Shown: positions 43,607 to 53,861, numbered from the stretch's first letter. The stretch: 64,000 nucleotides of DNA from Prevotella communis (GCF_022024115.1 NZ_CP091792.1:1116001-1180000), one strand, 5' to 3'. Numbers and translations are program-made. Notes: generated by a model from the letters alone, not told the origin.

Positions 43607-45748
43607 TTATTGCTTCATGGATAATGAGATGCGATGACGTCGTTGGTCGATTTCAATGACGCGTACGGTGACGTGCTGATGCAGTTTTACTACATCCGTA
43701 GGATGAGCAATGCGACGATTGGCCATCTGTGAGATATGTACCAGTCCGTCCTGGTGCACGCCAATATCCACAAAAGCACCAAAGTTGGTGATGTTGGTCA
43801 CGATGCCGGGCAGTAGCATTCCTTCCTCCAAGTCGTCGATTGTCTGCACGCGACTGTCAAATTCGAACACTTCCAGTTGCTCGCGAGGATCGCGTCCGGG
43901 CTTCTCCAACTCCTTCATGATGTCGGTCAGCGTGGGAAGACCAACCTCTGATGTGACGTATTTCTTGATGTCCAACTTGGCACGTAAATCCTTTTGTTCA
44001 ATCAGGTCCTTCACTGTGCATCCCAAGTCCTTTGCCATCTGTTCTACGATGGGGTAACTCTCTGGATGAACAGCGCTGTTGTCGAGCGGATTCTTAGCAC
44101 CGGGAATACGCAAAAATCCTGCACATTGCTGGTAGGCTGAAGGTCCTAAACGGGGTACTTTCTTGAGTTGGGCTCGCGAAGTAAAAGCACCGTTTTCTTT
44201 GCGATAGTCTATAATGTTCTTTGCAAGTGTAACTCCCAGTCCGCTAACGTATTGCAGTAAATGACTGGAGGCGGTGTTTAAGTTGACTCCAACTTGATTG
44301 ACACAGCTTTCTACTGTTTGATCAAGCTGGTGTTTTAATTTTGTCTGGTCAATGTCATGTTGATATTGTCCTACTCCAATGCTCTTAGGGTCAATCTTCA
44401 CTAACTCTGCCAAAGGGTCCATCAGACGACGTCCGATGGAGATGGCACCGCGAACGGTGACATCCTCGTCAGGGAACTCTTCGCGGGCTACTTTTGATGC
44501 GGAATAGACAGAAGCGCCGTCCTCGCTTACCACAAAGACATTGATTCCGTCGTGACCTTGAAGGGCGTCTTCGATGAATGCCTTCGTTTCGCGACTGGCA
44601 GTACCATTTCCAATAGCGATTGCCTCAATATGATACTGTTCCAGCATCTGTTGCACGTGAACAGTAGCCTGCATACGTTTGTTGACAGGCGGGTGGGGGA
44701 AGATGGCTTCATGGTGTAGCAGGTTGCCCTGTGCATCCAGACAAACCACTTTACATCCAGTACGGAATCCTGGATCAACGCCCATCACGCGCTTCTGACC
44801 TAAGGGGGCTCCAAGCAACAACTGTCGCAGATTCTCTGCAAACACTCGGATTGCTTCTTCGTCGGCCTGCTCCTTGCTCAGATTGGCAAATTCAGTCTCA
44901 ATGCTGGGCTTCAGGAGACGCTTGTAACTATCCTCTACAGCCTCGGCTACCAAATCTCCGCAAGGTGTATGTCCGTAAACATAGTGACGTTGCAGACGCT
45001 CGATACATTCATCATCGTCGATGGGGTCGATACTCAGGCGTAAAATGCCTTCGTTCTCACCTCTGCGCATTGCCAGTAAACGATGGCTCGAACAGCGTTT
45101 CAATGGCTCGTGCCAGTCAAAGTAGTCGTGATATTTCGCGGCTTCGTCCGTGTCGGCCTTTGCTTTTACTGCTTTTGACGTGATGATAGCTGTACGACGA
45201 TAGGCACCACGCAGCTGTTGACGTGAACGTTCGTCCTCACTTACCATCTCTGCTATGATGTCCTGAGCTCCTTTAATAGCTGTCTCTGCATCCTTTACGT
45301 CGCCTTTTACAAAGGCCTGTGCAGCACGTTCAGGGTCGCGTTCGCGTTGCACCATCAGAATCTGGGCTAAGGGTTCAAGTCCTTGCTCGCGAGCCACTTG
45401 CGCACGTGTGCGTCGGCGGGGCTTGAAAGGCAGGTAGATATCTTCCAATTCCGTGCTGTCCCAGCATTGCTCAATGCGCTTCTGTAGCTCAGGTGTCATT
45501 TTCTCCTGATCTGTAATCGTCTTGATGACTGTCTCCTTACGCTTCTGAATTTCCTTCAGGCGCTCGTTTTCGTCGCTGATGGCTGCAATCTGCACTTCAT
45601 CGAGCGCACCTGTGCGTTCTTTCCTGTAGCGCGAGATGAAAGGAATGGTGCATCCTTCCTCTAATAAAGATAAGGTGTTGCCCACAGCCTCAACACTCAG
45701 ATTCAGGCTTTGGGCTATCAGTTTGGCAAAGATAGTCTGCGTGTTCAT
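43607..45748 (-). CDS. tex: RNA-binding transcription accessory protein Tex
   Basis: 713 residues from the ATG at 45748 (MNTQTIFAKLIAQ), which overlaps the stop of the upstream gene by four bases. Tex layout: N-terminal helical domain, YqgF-like RNase-H fold (VMGVDPGFRTGCKVVCLD), helix-hairpin-helix region (ASSHLLQYVSGLGVTLAKNI) and a C-terminal S1 domain (GMLLPGIVTNITNFGAFVDIG). Tex binds RNA and affects transcription; its exact role is unsettled. A longer frame upstream to 45805 lies inside the msrC-like gene. Confidence 0.95.
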   Translation of the reverse strand: MNTQTIFAKLIAQSLNLSVEAVGNTLSLLEEGCTIPFISRYRKERTGALDEVQIAAISDENERLKEIQKRKETVIKTITDQEKMTPELQKRIEQCWDSTELEDIYLPFKPRRRTRAQVAREQGLEPLAQILMVQRERDPERAAQAFVKGDVKDAETAIKGAQDIIAEMVSEDERSRQQLRGAYRRTAIITSKAVKAKADTDEAAKYHDYFDWHEPLKRCSSHRLLAMRRGENEGILRLSIDPIDDDECIERLQRHYVYGHTPCGDLVAEAVEDSYKRLLKPSIETEFANLSKEQADEEAIRVFAENLRQLLLGAPLGQKRVMGVDPGFRTGCKVVCLDAQGNLLHHEAIFPHPPVNKRMQATVHVQQMLEQYHIEAIAIGNGTASRETKAFIEDALQGHDGINVFVVSEDGASVYSASKVAREEFPDEDVTVRGAISIGRRLMDPLAELVKIDPKSIGVGQYQHDIDQTKLKHQLDQTVESCVNQVGVNLNTASSHLLQYVSGLGVTLAKNIIDYRKENGAFTSRAQLKKVPRLGPSAYQQCAGFLRIPGAKNPLDNSAVHPESYPIVEQMAKDLGCTVKDLIEQKDLRAKLDIKKYVTSEVGLPTLTDIMKELEKPGRDPREQLEVFEFDSRVQTIDDLEEGMLLPGIVTNITNFGAFVDIGVHQDGLVHISQMANRRIAHPTDVVKLHQHVTVRVIEIDQRRHRISLSMKQ

Positions 45749-46209
45749 GAATATAATGTCTTGGTGATAATCTCGCAAACGCGCTCTAGATTCTGTCTGT
45801 CGCACTCGTCAAAGGTGTTGAGCTCTGTACTGTCGATGTCAAGAACGCCAACGGGATGGTGCGCTTTGTCGAAAATGGGAACGACGATCTCTGAACGCGA
45901 CAAACTGGAACAGGCAATGTGACCAGGGAACTGCTCTACATCTGGTACAACGATGCTCTGCTGCTGTTCGAAGGAGGTGCCACAGACGCCTCTTCCTATT
46001 TTAATATGCATGCAAGCTAATGTGCCCTGAAACGGACCAAGGCGCAATTCGCCTTCACGCTCCAGATAGAATCCTATCCAGAACCAGCCGAATCGTTCCT
46101 TCAACACTGCGCTGACATTTGCCAGTACGCTCATCTCTTCTTTCTCGCCCTCGATGAGTGATGCCAATTGTGGTATTAACTCGTCGTATTCTTGTTGCTT
46201 GTTTGTCAT
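45745..46209 (-). CDS. msrC: Free methionine-(R)-sulfoxide reductase (GAF domain)
   Basis: 154 residues, single GAF domain. C66, C76 and C100 have the 10- and 24-residue spacing of the catalytic and resolving cysteines of fRMsr; GRGVCGT and DIDSTELNTFDE are typical. It reduces free methionine-R-sulfoxide in the cytosol. The stop overlaps the tex start (ATGA). Promoter TACTTTTG on the minus strand at 46217-46224, giving a near-leaderless mRNA. Confidence 0.9.
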   Translation of the reverse strand: MTNKQQEYDELIPQLASLIEGEKEEMSVLANVSAVLKERFGWFWIGFYLEREGELRLGPFQGTLACMHIKIGRGVCGTSFEQQQSIVVPDVEQFPGHIACSSLSRSEIVVPIFDKAHHPVGVLDIDSTELNTFDECDRQNLERVCEIITKTLYS

Positions 46210-46216
46210 AATGGTG

Positions 46217-46308
46217 CAAAAGTAAGAAATAATTGTGAATAATAAAAAAATAAATATGATTTTTTCCCTCTTTTCGTTTGTTGGTTTCAGATATTCTGCT
46301 TATCTTTG
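46217..46308. promoter_or_regulatory. Divergent promoters of msrC-like and mut operons
   Basis: TACTTTTG on the minus strand at 46217-46224 and TATCTTTG on the plus strand at 46301-46308, the latter 45 bases before mutA. Confidence 0.7.
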
Positions 46309-46352
46309 CAATCTAGAACTTAAAACTTATATTAATAATACTCTAAGAAATT

Positions 46353-48218
46353 ATGTCAAACAAAAAGGAGAAGCTCTTTACCGAGTTCACTGCGCCGACC
46401 AAACAGGAATGGCTCGACAAGATTGAGGTTGACCTGAAAGGTGCCGACTTCCAGAAACGCTTGGTATGGAGAACCAACGAAGGTTTTAATGTACAACCTT
46501 TCTACCGCCGTGAAGATTTGGCGAACCTGAAGACACCAGATGCTCTCCCTGGAGAGTTTCCGTTTGTACGTGGAAACAAGAAGGACTCAAATGAGTGGTA
46601 TGTCCGTCAGAATATTGATGCCAGCGATCCAAAGGCTGCAAACGCTAAGGCACTCGACATCCTGAATAAGGGTATCGACTCGTTAGGTTTCAAGATTCCT
46701 GGTAATATGGTATCTATGGATACAGTCGAGACTTTGCTCGAGGGTATCTATTGTGAGTATGTTGAGGTGAACTTCTCTACCTGTCAGCGTCATTCGCTCG
46801 AACTGGCAGAAATCCTCAAAACCTATTGGCAGAAGAAAGGATACGACAAGGATAAGATTGTGGGCTCTATCGAATGGGACCCCATGAAGAAAATGGTACT
46901 CAAGGGTAAGGATGTGTCGCCTATCCTGGCATTCGGGCCTAAGCTGGCCGAGTCGCTCAAGGAGTATCCCAACTTCCGTGGTATTGTAGTTCATAGTGAT
47001 GCCTTTAATAATGCTGGTGCTTATATCGTACAGGAGTTGGGCTATGCGTTGGCTTGGGGTAACGAATATCTGCAGCAGTTGACTGATGCTGGTGTTGATG
47101 TTGATACTGCTGCGAAGAGCATCAAGTTCAATATGGGCGTTAGCGAGAACTATTTCATGGAGATTGCCAAGTTCCGTGCCGCCCGTTTGCTCTGGGCTCA
47201 GATTGTAAAGCAGTATGAGCCTAAGTGTGACTGCGCCTGCAAGATGATTATCAACGCTACTACCTCTACTTATAACCAGACGCTGTTCGACAGCTATGTT
47301 AACCTGTTGCGTTCGCAGACCGAGGCGATGAGTGCTGCCCTGGGTAGTGTTCACTCGATGGTGGTAACACCATTCGATGCACCTTACGAGGAGGCTACCG
47401 ACTTCTCGGAGCGTATTGCCCGCAACCAGCAGTTACTGATTAAGGAGGAGAGCCATTTTGACCGTATCGTCGACCCATCAGCAGGTTCTTATTATATTGA
47501 GCATCTGACTGATGCTTTGGCTACTGAGGCCTGGAAGATATTCCTGAAGGTGGAAGAAGAGGGAGGTTTCCTCGCTGCCATCAAGGCTGGAACTATTCAG
47601 GACGATATCAATGCTACCAACGTGAAGCGCCACGGCGATGCTGCCAAGCGTAAGGAGTTCCTGTTGGGTACCAACCAGTTCCCCAACTTCACGGAGAAGA
47701 GTGAGGGTAAGCGTGCCTATAAGCATAACTGTGGTTGTGGTGGCGTGCATCATCATGGTGAGGAGAGTGTGCCATTCAAGGCTATTGAGACTACTCGTCT
47801 GGCTGCTGATTTCGAAGACCTCCGTATCCATACCGAGGAGACCAAGGTGCCTACAGCCTTTATGCTGACCATTGGTAATCTGGCCATGCGTCAGGCTCGT
47901 GCACAGTTCTCGTGCAACTTCCTGGCTTGTGCTGGCTATAAGGTGATTGATAACCTTGGATTCAAGACCGTTGAAGAGGGTGTTGATGCTGCTTTGGAAG
48001 CTAAGGCCGATATCGTGGTTATCTGCTCGAGCGATGATGAGTATGCCGAGTATGCTATCCCTGCCTTTAAGTACCTCGATGGTCGCGCCATGTTCGTAGT
48101 GGCTGGTGCGCCTGCCTGCATGGAAGACCTGAAGGCTGCCGGCATCGAGAACTTTGTTCACGTAAAGTGCAACGTACTCGAGACTTTGAAGGAATATAAT
48201 CAGAAACTTGGTATTTAA
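46353..48218 (+). CDS. mutA: Methylmalonyl-CoA mutase small subunit
   Basis: 621 residues. TIM-barrel plus degenerate B12-fold, as in MutA: the cobalamin-binding DxHxxG of the large subunit is absent. It pairs with MutB to interconvert succinyl-CoA and methylmalonyl-CoA on the route to propionate. An unusual Cys/His cluster, C460-G-C462 and H466-H467-H468 in HNCGCGGVHHHGEE, lies in the linker between the barrel and the B12-like domain and could bind a metal. mutB follows after 19 bases with an AGGAG in the gap. Confidence 0.93.
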   Translation: MSNKKEKLFTEFTAPTKQEWLDKIEVDLKGADFQKRLVWRTNEGFNVQPFYRREDLANLKTPDALPGEFPFVRGNKKDSNEWYVRQNIDASDPKAANAKALDILNKGIDSLGFKIPGNMVSMDTVETLLEGIYCEYVEVNFSTCQRHSLELAEILKTYWQKKGYDKDKIVGSIEWDPMKKMVLKGKDVSPILAFGPKLAESLKEYPNFRGIVVHSDAFNNAGAYIVQELGYALAWGNEYLQQLTDAGVDVDTAAKSIKFNMGVSENYFMEIAKFRAARLLWAQIVKQYEPKCDCACKMIINATTSTYNQTLFDSYVNLLRSQTEAMSAALGSVHSMVVTPFDAPYEEATDFSERIARNQQLLIKEESHFDRIVDPSAGSYYIEHLTDALATEAWKIFLKVEEEGGFLAAIKAGTIQDDINATNVKRHGDAAKRKEFLLGTNQFPNFTEKSEGKRAYKHNCGCGGVHHHGEESVPFKAIETTRLAADFEDLRIHTEETKVPTAFMLTIGNLAMRQARAQFSCNFLACAGYKVIDNLGFKTVEEGVDAALEAKADIVVICSSDDEYAEYAIPAFKYLDGRAMFVVAGAPACMEDLKAAGIENFVHVKCNVLETLKEYNQKLGI

Positions 48219-48237
48219 AGAATAGGAGACTTGAATT

Positions 48238-50403
48238 ATGCGTAAACAGTTTAAAGATATTGATATCTATGCAGGCATCAAGGCTCAGGATGGTGCCAAG
48301 TGGATTAAAGATAATGGTATTGAGGCCAACTGGAAGACCCCAGAGCACATCGAGGTTCGTCCAGTTTATACAAAGGAAGACCTTGAGGGTATGGAGCACC
48401 TCGACTTTACAGCTGGTATCCCTCCCTATCTGCGTGGTCCGTATTCGATGATGTACCCCTTCAAGCCTTGGACCATCCGTCAGTATGCCGGATTCTCAAC
48501 GGCTGAAGAGTCGAATGCCTTCTATCGCCGTAACCTGGCTTCTGGACAGAAGGGTCTTTCTGTGGCTTTCGACCTGCCTACACACCGTGGTTACGACCCT
48601 GATAACGCTCGTGTAGTGGGCGATGTGGGTAAGGCGGGTGTGTCCATCTGTAACGAGGAGAATATGAAGGTGCTCTTCAGCGGTATCCCCTTGAATAAGA
48701 TGTCTGTGTCAATGACCATGAACGGTGCTGTGCTGCCTATCCTGGCATTCTACATCGTAGCTGGTCTGGAACAGGGCGCTCAGCTCGAGGAGATGGCTGG
48801 AACTATCCAGAACGATATCCTGAAGGAGTTCATGGTGCGTAACACCTATATCTACCCACCTGCATTCTCCATGAAGATTATCGCTGATATCTTCGAATAT
48901 ACCTCGCAGAAAATGCCTAAGTTCAACAGCATCTCTATCTCAGGTTATCACATGCAGGAGGCTGGTGCTACAGCTGATATCGAGTTGGCTTACACCTTGG
49001 CAGATGGTATGGACTACCTGCGTACGGGTGTGAATGCGGGTATCGATGTGGATGCTTTTGCTCCTCGACTCTCGTTCTTCTGGGCTATCGGTATGAACCA
49101 CTTTATGGAGATTGCCAAGATGCGTGCAGGCCGACTGCTGTGGGCTAAGATTGTAAAGAGCTTCGGTGCCAAGAATCCTAAGTCGCTGGCGCTGCGTACT
49201 CACTCGCAGACATCAGGATGGTCACTCACCGAGCAGGACCCATTCAATAACGTAGGCCGTACCTGTATCGAAGCTATGGCTGCTGTGCTGGGTCACACCC
49301 AGTCGCTGCATACCAATGCCCTTGATGAGGCTATCGCTCTGCCTACCGACTTCTCGGCTCGTATCGCTCGTAACACCCAGATTTATATCCAGAACGAGAC
49401 TAAGGTGTGTAAACAGATTGACCCGTGGGCTGGTTCTTACTATGTTGAGACCCTGACCAACGAACTGGTTCACAAGGCTTGGGAGCATATCCAGGAGATT
49501 GAGAAGCTGGGTGGTATGGCTAAGGCCATCGAGACCGGTCTGCCTAAGATGCGTATCGAGGAGGCTGCTGCCCGTACGCAGGCTCGTATCGACAGTGGTG
49601 TCCAGACCATTGTTGGTACCAACAAGTATCGTTTGGAGCACGAGGATCCTATTGATATCCTTGAGGTTGATAACACCGCTGTACGCAAGCAGCAGGAGGA
49701 GAGCCTGAAGGAGGTTCGCTCTACCCGCGACGAGGCTGCTTGTCAGGCTGCGCTCAAGGCCATCACGGAGTGTGTCCGTGATTTCAATGAGGGTCGTAAG
49801 AGCGAGAACAACCTGCTCGACCTGGCAGTAAAAGCCGCTCAGTTGCGTTGTACCCTTGGTGAGATTTCAGATGCCTGCGAAGAGATCGTAGGTCGTTATA
49901 AAGCAGTAATCAGAACAATTTCAGGCGTGTACAGTTCAGAGTCTAAGAATGATAGCGAATTTGAGTTGGCTTGTAAGCTGACTGATGAGTTCGCAGAGAA
50001 AGAAGGTCGTCGTCCTCGTATTTTCATCGCTAAGATGGGGCAGGATGGTCACGATCGTGGTGCTAAGGTAGTTGCTACGGGTTATGCCGACTGTGGTTTC
50101 GACGTAGATATGGGACCACTGTTCCAGACACCTGCCGAGGCCGCACGCGAGGCTGTGGAGAATGACGTCCATGTTGTTGGTGCTTCGTCTCTGGCTGCAG
50201 GTCACAAGACACTCATTCCTCAGCTTATTGAAGAGCTGAAGAAGCTGGGTCGTGAGGATATCATGGTCATTGCAGGTGGTGTTATTCCTGCTCAGGACTA
50301 TGACTTCCTGTATAAGGCCGGTGTGGCTGCTATCTTTGGTCCTGGTACCTCTGTGGCTAAGGCTGCTGTGGAAATGATGAAGATTTTGCTCGATAAAGAG
50401 TAG
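48238..50403 (+). CDS. mutB: Methylmalonyl-CoA mutase large subunit
   Basis: 721 residues. Catalytic barrel ([47 protein letters not shown]) and a C-terminal B12-binding domain with D603-G-H605-D-R-G608 (DxHxxG), H605 being the axial cobalt ligand. Adenosylcobalamin-dependent isomerisation of succinyl-CoA to (R)-methylmalonyl-CoA. Co-transcribed with mutA. A perfect 14-bp-stem terminator follows at 50421. Confidence 0.96.
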   Translation: MRKQFKDIDIYAGIKAQDGAKWIKDNGIEANWKTPEHIEVRPVYTKEDLEGMEHLDFTAGIPPYLRGPYSMMYPFKPWTIRQYAGFSTAEESNAFYRRNLASGQKGLSVAFDLPTHRGYDPDNARVVGDVGKAGVSICNEENMKVLFSGIPLNKMSVSMTMNGAVLPILAFYIVAGLEQGAQLEEMAGTIQNDILKEFMVRNTYIYPPAFSMKIIADIFEYTSQKMPKFNSISISGYHMQEAGATADIELAYTLADGMDYLRTGVNAGIDVDAFAPRLSFFWAIGMNHFMEIAKMRAGRLLWAKIVKSFGAKNPKSLALRTHSQTSGWSLTEQDPFNNVGRTCIEAMAAVLGHTQSLHTNALDEAIALPTDFSARIARNTQIYIQNETKVCKQIDPWAGSYYVETLTNELVHKAWEHIQEIEKLGGMAKAIETGLPKMRIEEAAARTQARIDSGVQTIVGTNKYRLEHEDPIDILEVDNTAVRKQQEESLKEVRSTRDEAACQAALKAITECVRDFNEGRKSENNLLDLAVKAAQLRCTLGEISDACEEIVGRYKAVIRTISGVYSSESKNDSEFELACKLTDEFAEKEGRRPRIFIAKMGQDGHDRGAKVVATGYADCGFDVDMGPLFQTPAEAAREAVENDVHVVGASSLAAGHKTLIPQLIEELKKLGREDIMVIAGGVIPAQDYDFLYKAGVAAIFGPGTSVAKAAVEMMKILLDKE

Positions 50404-50420
50404 ATAATCAGTTAAATATC

Positions 50421-50461
50421 AAATTACTGCCCACTAAATTTGGTGGGCAGTAATTTTTTGA
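50421..50461 (+). terminator. Intrinsic terminator of the mut operon
   Basis: AAATTACTGCCCAC (50421-50434) pairs perfectly with GTGGGCAGTAATTT (50443-50456), followed by more T. Confidence 0.92.
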
Positions 50462-50462
50462 T

Positions 50463-50470
50463 TACCTTTG
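50463..50470 (+). promoter_or_regulatory. -7 box for kinase-nucleotidyltransferase gene
   Basis: TACCTTTG, overlapping the end of the mut terminator and 32 bases before the ATG at 50503; an ATG at 50440 is upstream of it and rejected. Confidence 0.75.
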
Positions 50471-50502
50471 CACGTGTCATTTTAGATTTAAGTTACAAAA
50501 CT

Positions 50503-52470
50503 ATGATAAAGCTATTTGTGCCAGGCCGTTTGTGCCTGTTTGGAGAACACACAGACTGGGCAGGCCATTATCGTACCATGAATGCCGATATCGAGCCTGG
50601 TGCTGCCATCGTTACTGGTATTGAACAAGGTATATATGCAGAAGTGGAGAAGTCCTCAATGTTTGAGGTGAAGTGCTCTTTCCTGAATGAATCTGGCGAG
50701 AACGCAGATTTCTCGTGTAGAATGGATGAACAGGAACTGAAACGTGTGGCACGTTCCAAGAACTTCTTCTGCTACTGTGCTGGTGTGGCATCTTATATGC
50801 TGGAATGGTATAAGGTCGGTGGCGTGAGTATTAATATCACGGATATGACGCTCCCAATGAAGAGCGGCCTGTCGTCATCGGCAGCTATCTGTGTGTTGGT
50901 AGCTCGTGCGTTCAACTTGCTGTATAACTTGAATCTGAACACCATGGGCGAGATGAATATCGCTTATGTAGGTGAGTTGCGTACCTCTTCGCGTTGTGGA
51001 CGTCTGGATCAGGCATGTGCCTTCGGTGTGAAGCCTAGTCTGATGAAGTTCGATGGCGATGAGATCGAGGTTCAGACCCTGAATGTCAAGAAACCTCTTT
51101 ATTGGGTCTTCGCTGACCTTTGTGGTAAAAAGAATACCATTAAGATTCTGGCCGACTTGAATAAAGCCTATCCTTTTGCCTCCAATGAGCGCGAACAGAA
51201 GTTGCATGATGCATTGGGACAACATAATCAGGATATTATCAATCGTGCAATTAAGTTTATGGCTGAGGGCGAGATTGAGCGTCTTGGTATGCTGATGACA
51301 GAAACTGAAAAGGTATTTGATGAACAAGTGGCTCCCCTTTGTCCGGAGGAGTTGCGTGCTCCGAAACTCAAGGCTGTTCTTGCTGATGAACATATCAAAG
51401 CTCTGACTTATGGCGGGAAGGGTGTAGGTTCGCATGGTGACGGTTCGGTGCAGTTCCTGGCTAAGGATGCGGATTGTCAGCAGCAGTTGGTCGACTATCT
51501 GAAGGCGGAGGGTATGCCTGCATATAGTCTGACGATTAATCCTGTTCATACAGTACGTAAGGCAATCATTCCTGTGGCAGGCTTTGGTACTCGTCTCTAT
51601 CCTGCGACGCGTTGTCAGAAAAAAGATTTCTTCCCTATACCTTGTCCTGATGGCATGGTGCGCCCAGTTATCCTGATTCTGCTGGAAGAACTGGTGCAGA
51701 GTGGTATTGAGGAGATTTGCCTGGTACTTGGCAGTGAGGAAGAACGTCAACTGTATACTGATTTCTTCGAACGTCCTTTGACGCAAGAGCATTTAAGTAA
51801 GTTGAATGCAGAGTGTCAGGAGTATGAGAACAGGATCTTGGATATTGGCAAACGCTTGCGCTATGTCTATCAGACAGAAAAGCGTGGCTTCGGTCATGCC
51901 GTTTATCAGGCTGCACATTTTGCAGGCAACGAACCTGTATTGCTGATGCTCGGTGATACCCTGAGCCGTTCTACATCTAATAAACCCTGTGCCCTGCAGC
52001 TTATTGAAGCATACGAACGCTATAATCGCCTGATTCTTGGCTTATATCCCGTTCCTGTGTCAACTGTGAGCCATTTCGGTATTATGTCTGGCGTATGGGA
52101 GGATAAGGACGAGCGCATCATGCACGTTCATGCTTTCGTAGAAAAGCCTAAGGCCAGTTATGCAGAGGAGTTCCTTGGTGTGAAGAATAAGCAGGGCGAC
52201 AAGGAATACTGTTCGGTATTCGGACAATATATCCTGACACCTGAGGTGTTTGCCCAGTTGGAGGCAGATATAGCTGCAGCCGACGCTGAGGGTGATATGA
52301 CAAAGGAAATCGGATTGACAGAGGCGTTGGAAGCTGTCAGAAAGCGCTCCGGTATGATAGGCTTCCGCCTGAAAGGTCTTCGTTACGATATGGGTAATCA
52401 GGGCGCATTGATTAACACTATTACGGAATTTTCGCAAAAGACAATAGAAGATAATGGTAAAAAAGCGTAG
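50503..52470 (+). CDS. Bifunctional GHMP sugar kinase - sugar nucleotidyltransferase
   Basis: 655 residues. Residues 1-350 are a GHMP kinase: PGRLCLFGEHTDWAGHY near the start, ATP loop PMKSGLSSSAA, and a late GGKGVGSHGDGSVQF motif. Residues 354-650 are a nucleotidyltransferase with IIPVAGFGTRLYPATRCQKKDFFPI shown only by its core VAGFGTRLYPAT, as in GalU-type UTP-glucose-1-phosphate uridylyltransferases. The fusion would phosphorylate a sugar at C1 and activate it to an NDP-sugar, analogous to Fkp but in the reverse domain order. The sugar is not readable; galactose, arabinose or glucuronate are possibilities. The next gene, map, overlaps its end by 17 bases. Confidence 0.85.
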   Translation: MIKLFVPGRLCLFGEHTDWAGHYRTMNADIEPGAAIVTGIEQGIYAEVEKSSMFEVKCSFLNESGENADFSCRMDEQELKRVARSKNFFCYCAGVASYMLEWYKVGGVSINITDMTLPMKSGLSSSAAICVLVARAFNLLYNLNLNTMGEMNIAYVGELRTSSRCGRLDQACAFGVKPSLMKFDGDEIEVQTLNVKKPLYWVFADLCGKKNTIKILADLNKAYPFASNEREQKLHDALGQHNQDIINRAIKFMAEGEIERLGMLMTETEKVFDEQVAPLCPEELRAPKLKAVLADEHIKALTYGGKGVGSHGDGSVQFLAKDADCQQQLVDYLKAEGMPAYSLTINPVHTVRKAIIPVAGFGTRLYPATRCQKKDFFPIPCPDGMVRPVILILLEELVQSGIEEICLVLGSEEERQLYTDFFERPLTQEHLSKLNAECQEYENRILDIGKRLRYVYQTEKRGFGHAVYQAAHFAGNEPVLLMLGDTLSRSTSNKPCALQLIEAYERYNRLILGLYPVPVSTVSHFGIMSGVWEDKDERIMHVHAFVEKPKASYAEEFLGVKNKQGDKEYCSVFGQYILTPEVFAQLEADIAAADAEGDMTKEIGLTEALEAVRKRSGMIGFRLKGLRYDMGNQGALINTITEFSQKTIEDNGKKA

Positions 52471-53311
52471 ATGGCACTGTCTGTCAGGACAGGAACCAAC
52501 GGAATTTGATAAGCAGATTATGTATTGGGAGAACAAGGGAAAGCTTGTTCCTACCCGTGAGTTGATAAAGACTCCAGAACAGATTGAGGGCATCCGTAGG
52601 GCTGGTGTGGTAAACACTGCAGTTCTAGATGCTGTGGCAGCAACTATTCATGCAGGCATGAGTACGCTGGAGATTGACCAGCTTTGCCGGAAGGTATGCG
52701 AAGAGCATCATGCCATTCCAGCCTGCTTGAATTATGAGGGATTCCCCATGAGTGTGTGTACCAGTATTAATGAGGTGGTATGTCATGGTATTCCTAAAGA
52801 AGAGGATGTGTTGGAGGAAGGCGATATCATCAATGTCGATTTCACCACCATCTTGGATGGCTATTATGCCGATGCCTCTCGCATGTTTATTATCGGTAAG
52901 ACAACACCTGAAAAGGAACAGTTAGTACGTGTTGCCAGGGAATGCTTGGAGATAGGTATGGAGGCTGCCAAGCCTTGGGGTTTTGTAGGTGATATCGGTC
53001 ATGCTATTGAGAAGCATTGCAAGAAATATGGCTATGGTATCGTACGCGACTTGGCCGGTCATGGTGTAGGACTTCAGTTCCATGAAGATCCGGAGGTGAA
53101 CCACTACGGACATCGTGGTACGGGTATGCTACTCGTGCCAGGTATGGTATTCACTATCGAACCAATGATTAATATGGGTACGTGGCGCGTATTTATTGAT
53201 GCCGATGATCCCTATGGATGGGAGGTTATCACGGAAGATGAGAAACCCAGTGCCCAATGGGAGCATACATTGGTCATGACGGACCACGGTGTTGAGATAC
53301 TTACTTATTGA
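52454..53311 (+). CDS. map: Methionine aminopeptidase, type I with N-terminal extension
   Basis: 285 residues. Metal ligands: the Asp pair 11 apart in DFTTILDGYYADAS, His in HGVGLQFHEDP, Glu in FTIEPM and Glu in WEHTLV. It removes N-terminal methionine from nascent proteins. The first ~45 residues (KKRRWHCLSGQEPTEFDKQI) are longer than in E. coli Map and resemble the short linker extensions of some bacterial Maps. If translation started at the internal ATG at 52522 the protein would be 262 residues, near normal length; both are possible because the longer start overlaps the upstream gene. Confidence 0.92.
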   Translation: MVKKRRWHCLSGQEPTEFDKQIMYWENKGKLVPTRELIKTPEQIEGIRRAGVVNTAVLDAVAATIHAGMSTLEIDQLCRKVCEEHHAIPACLNYEGFPMSVCTSINEVVCHGIPKEEDVLEEGDIINVDFTTILDGYYADASRMFIIGKTTPEKEQLVRVARECLEIGMEAAKPWGFVGDIGHAIEKHCKKYGYGIVRDLAGHGVGLQFHEDPEVNHYGHRGTGMLLVPGMVFTIEPMINMGTWRVFIDADDPYGWEVITEDEKPSAQWEHTLVMTDHGVEILTY

Positions 53312-53730
53312 CGTTTAGGTCTGACAAATGGCAGAGTGCTTGGCAACTTCTGCCATTTGCCGTCATTAGGCACCTTTAAGGTAGAGCCTTTGCCTTGCTT
53401 TAATACATAGATGCTATCGTTCTCGCGTGTCAATGTGGCTTCAAGATCCTCACTGCCGTAGTCATTTACCATTTGCAGGTGAGCCTTGTTTCCTTTGACT
53501 TTCGCGCTGACAATAGGCCAACAGAAACTGTTACGCTCTTTGCCCAGGTAGCCGGGTAGGGGACCAAGCAAGTCTTGGTCGGGAATAATAACATCCTGAT
53601 CATAGAAGTTGATTCGCAAATACACTTTGTACTCTTTATTATATAAATAGGTGTGAAATGTTGTCTTATCGCTTTGTGCATAGGTTGCGAAACTCCATAA
53701 AGCACAGATACTTATCAAGATAGCTCTCAT
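53305..53730 (-). CDS. Secreted hypothetical protein
   Basis: 141 residues. Signal peptide (MRAILISICALWSFATYAQ) then a soluble beta-rich domain with many aromatic residues (TYLYNKEYKVYLRINFYDQDV) and a conserved-looking PLPGYLGKERNSFCWPI segment. Family not recognised. It is convergent with map and overlaps it by seven bases. Promoter: TAACTTTG on the minus strand at 53750-53757. Confidence 0.75.
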   Translation of the reverse strand: MRAILISICALWSFATYAQSDKTTFHTYLYNKEYKVYLRINFYDQDVIIPDQDLLGPLPGYLGKERNSFCWPIVSAKVKGNKAHLQMVNDYGSEDLEATLTRENDSIYVLKQGKGSTLKVPNDGKWQKLPSTLPFVRPKRQ

Positions 53731-53749
53731 TTTTTTCTTGTTTAGAATA

Positions 53750-53840
53750 CAAAGTTAGCAGATTTAAATCAATTATTTCTGAAAAACGGGAAAATAGTTT
53801 GGAGTTTTTGCTAGATTTAATATTATTTTAAGTATCTTTG
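53750..53840. promoter_or_regulatory. Divergent promoters of secreted protein and glycogen synthase
   Basis: Minus box TAACTTTG at 53750-53757 and plus box TATCTTTG at 53833-53840, the latter 21 bases before the glycogen synthase start. Confidence 0.7.
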
Positions 53841-53861
53841 CAGCCATATAAAACGTGTAAA

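Noticed and set aside
46235..46426. Small plus frame overlapping the mutA start
   Set aside because: Out of frame with mutA, spans the promoter and lacks any feature of a leader peptide.
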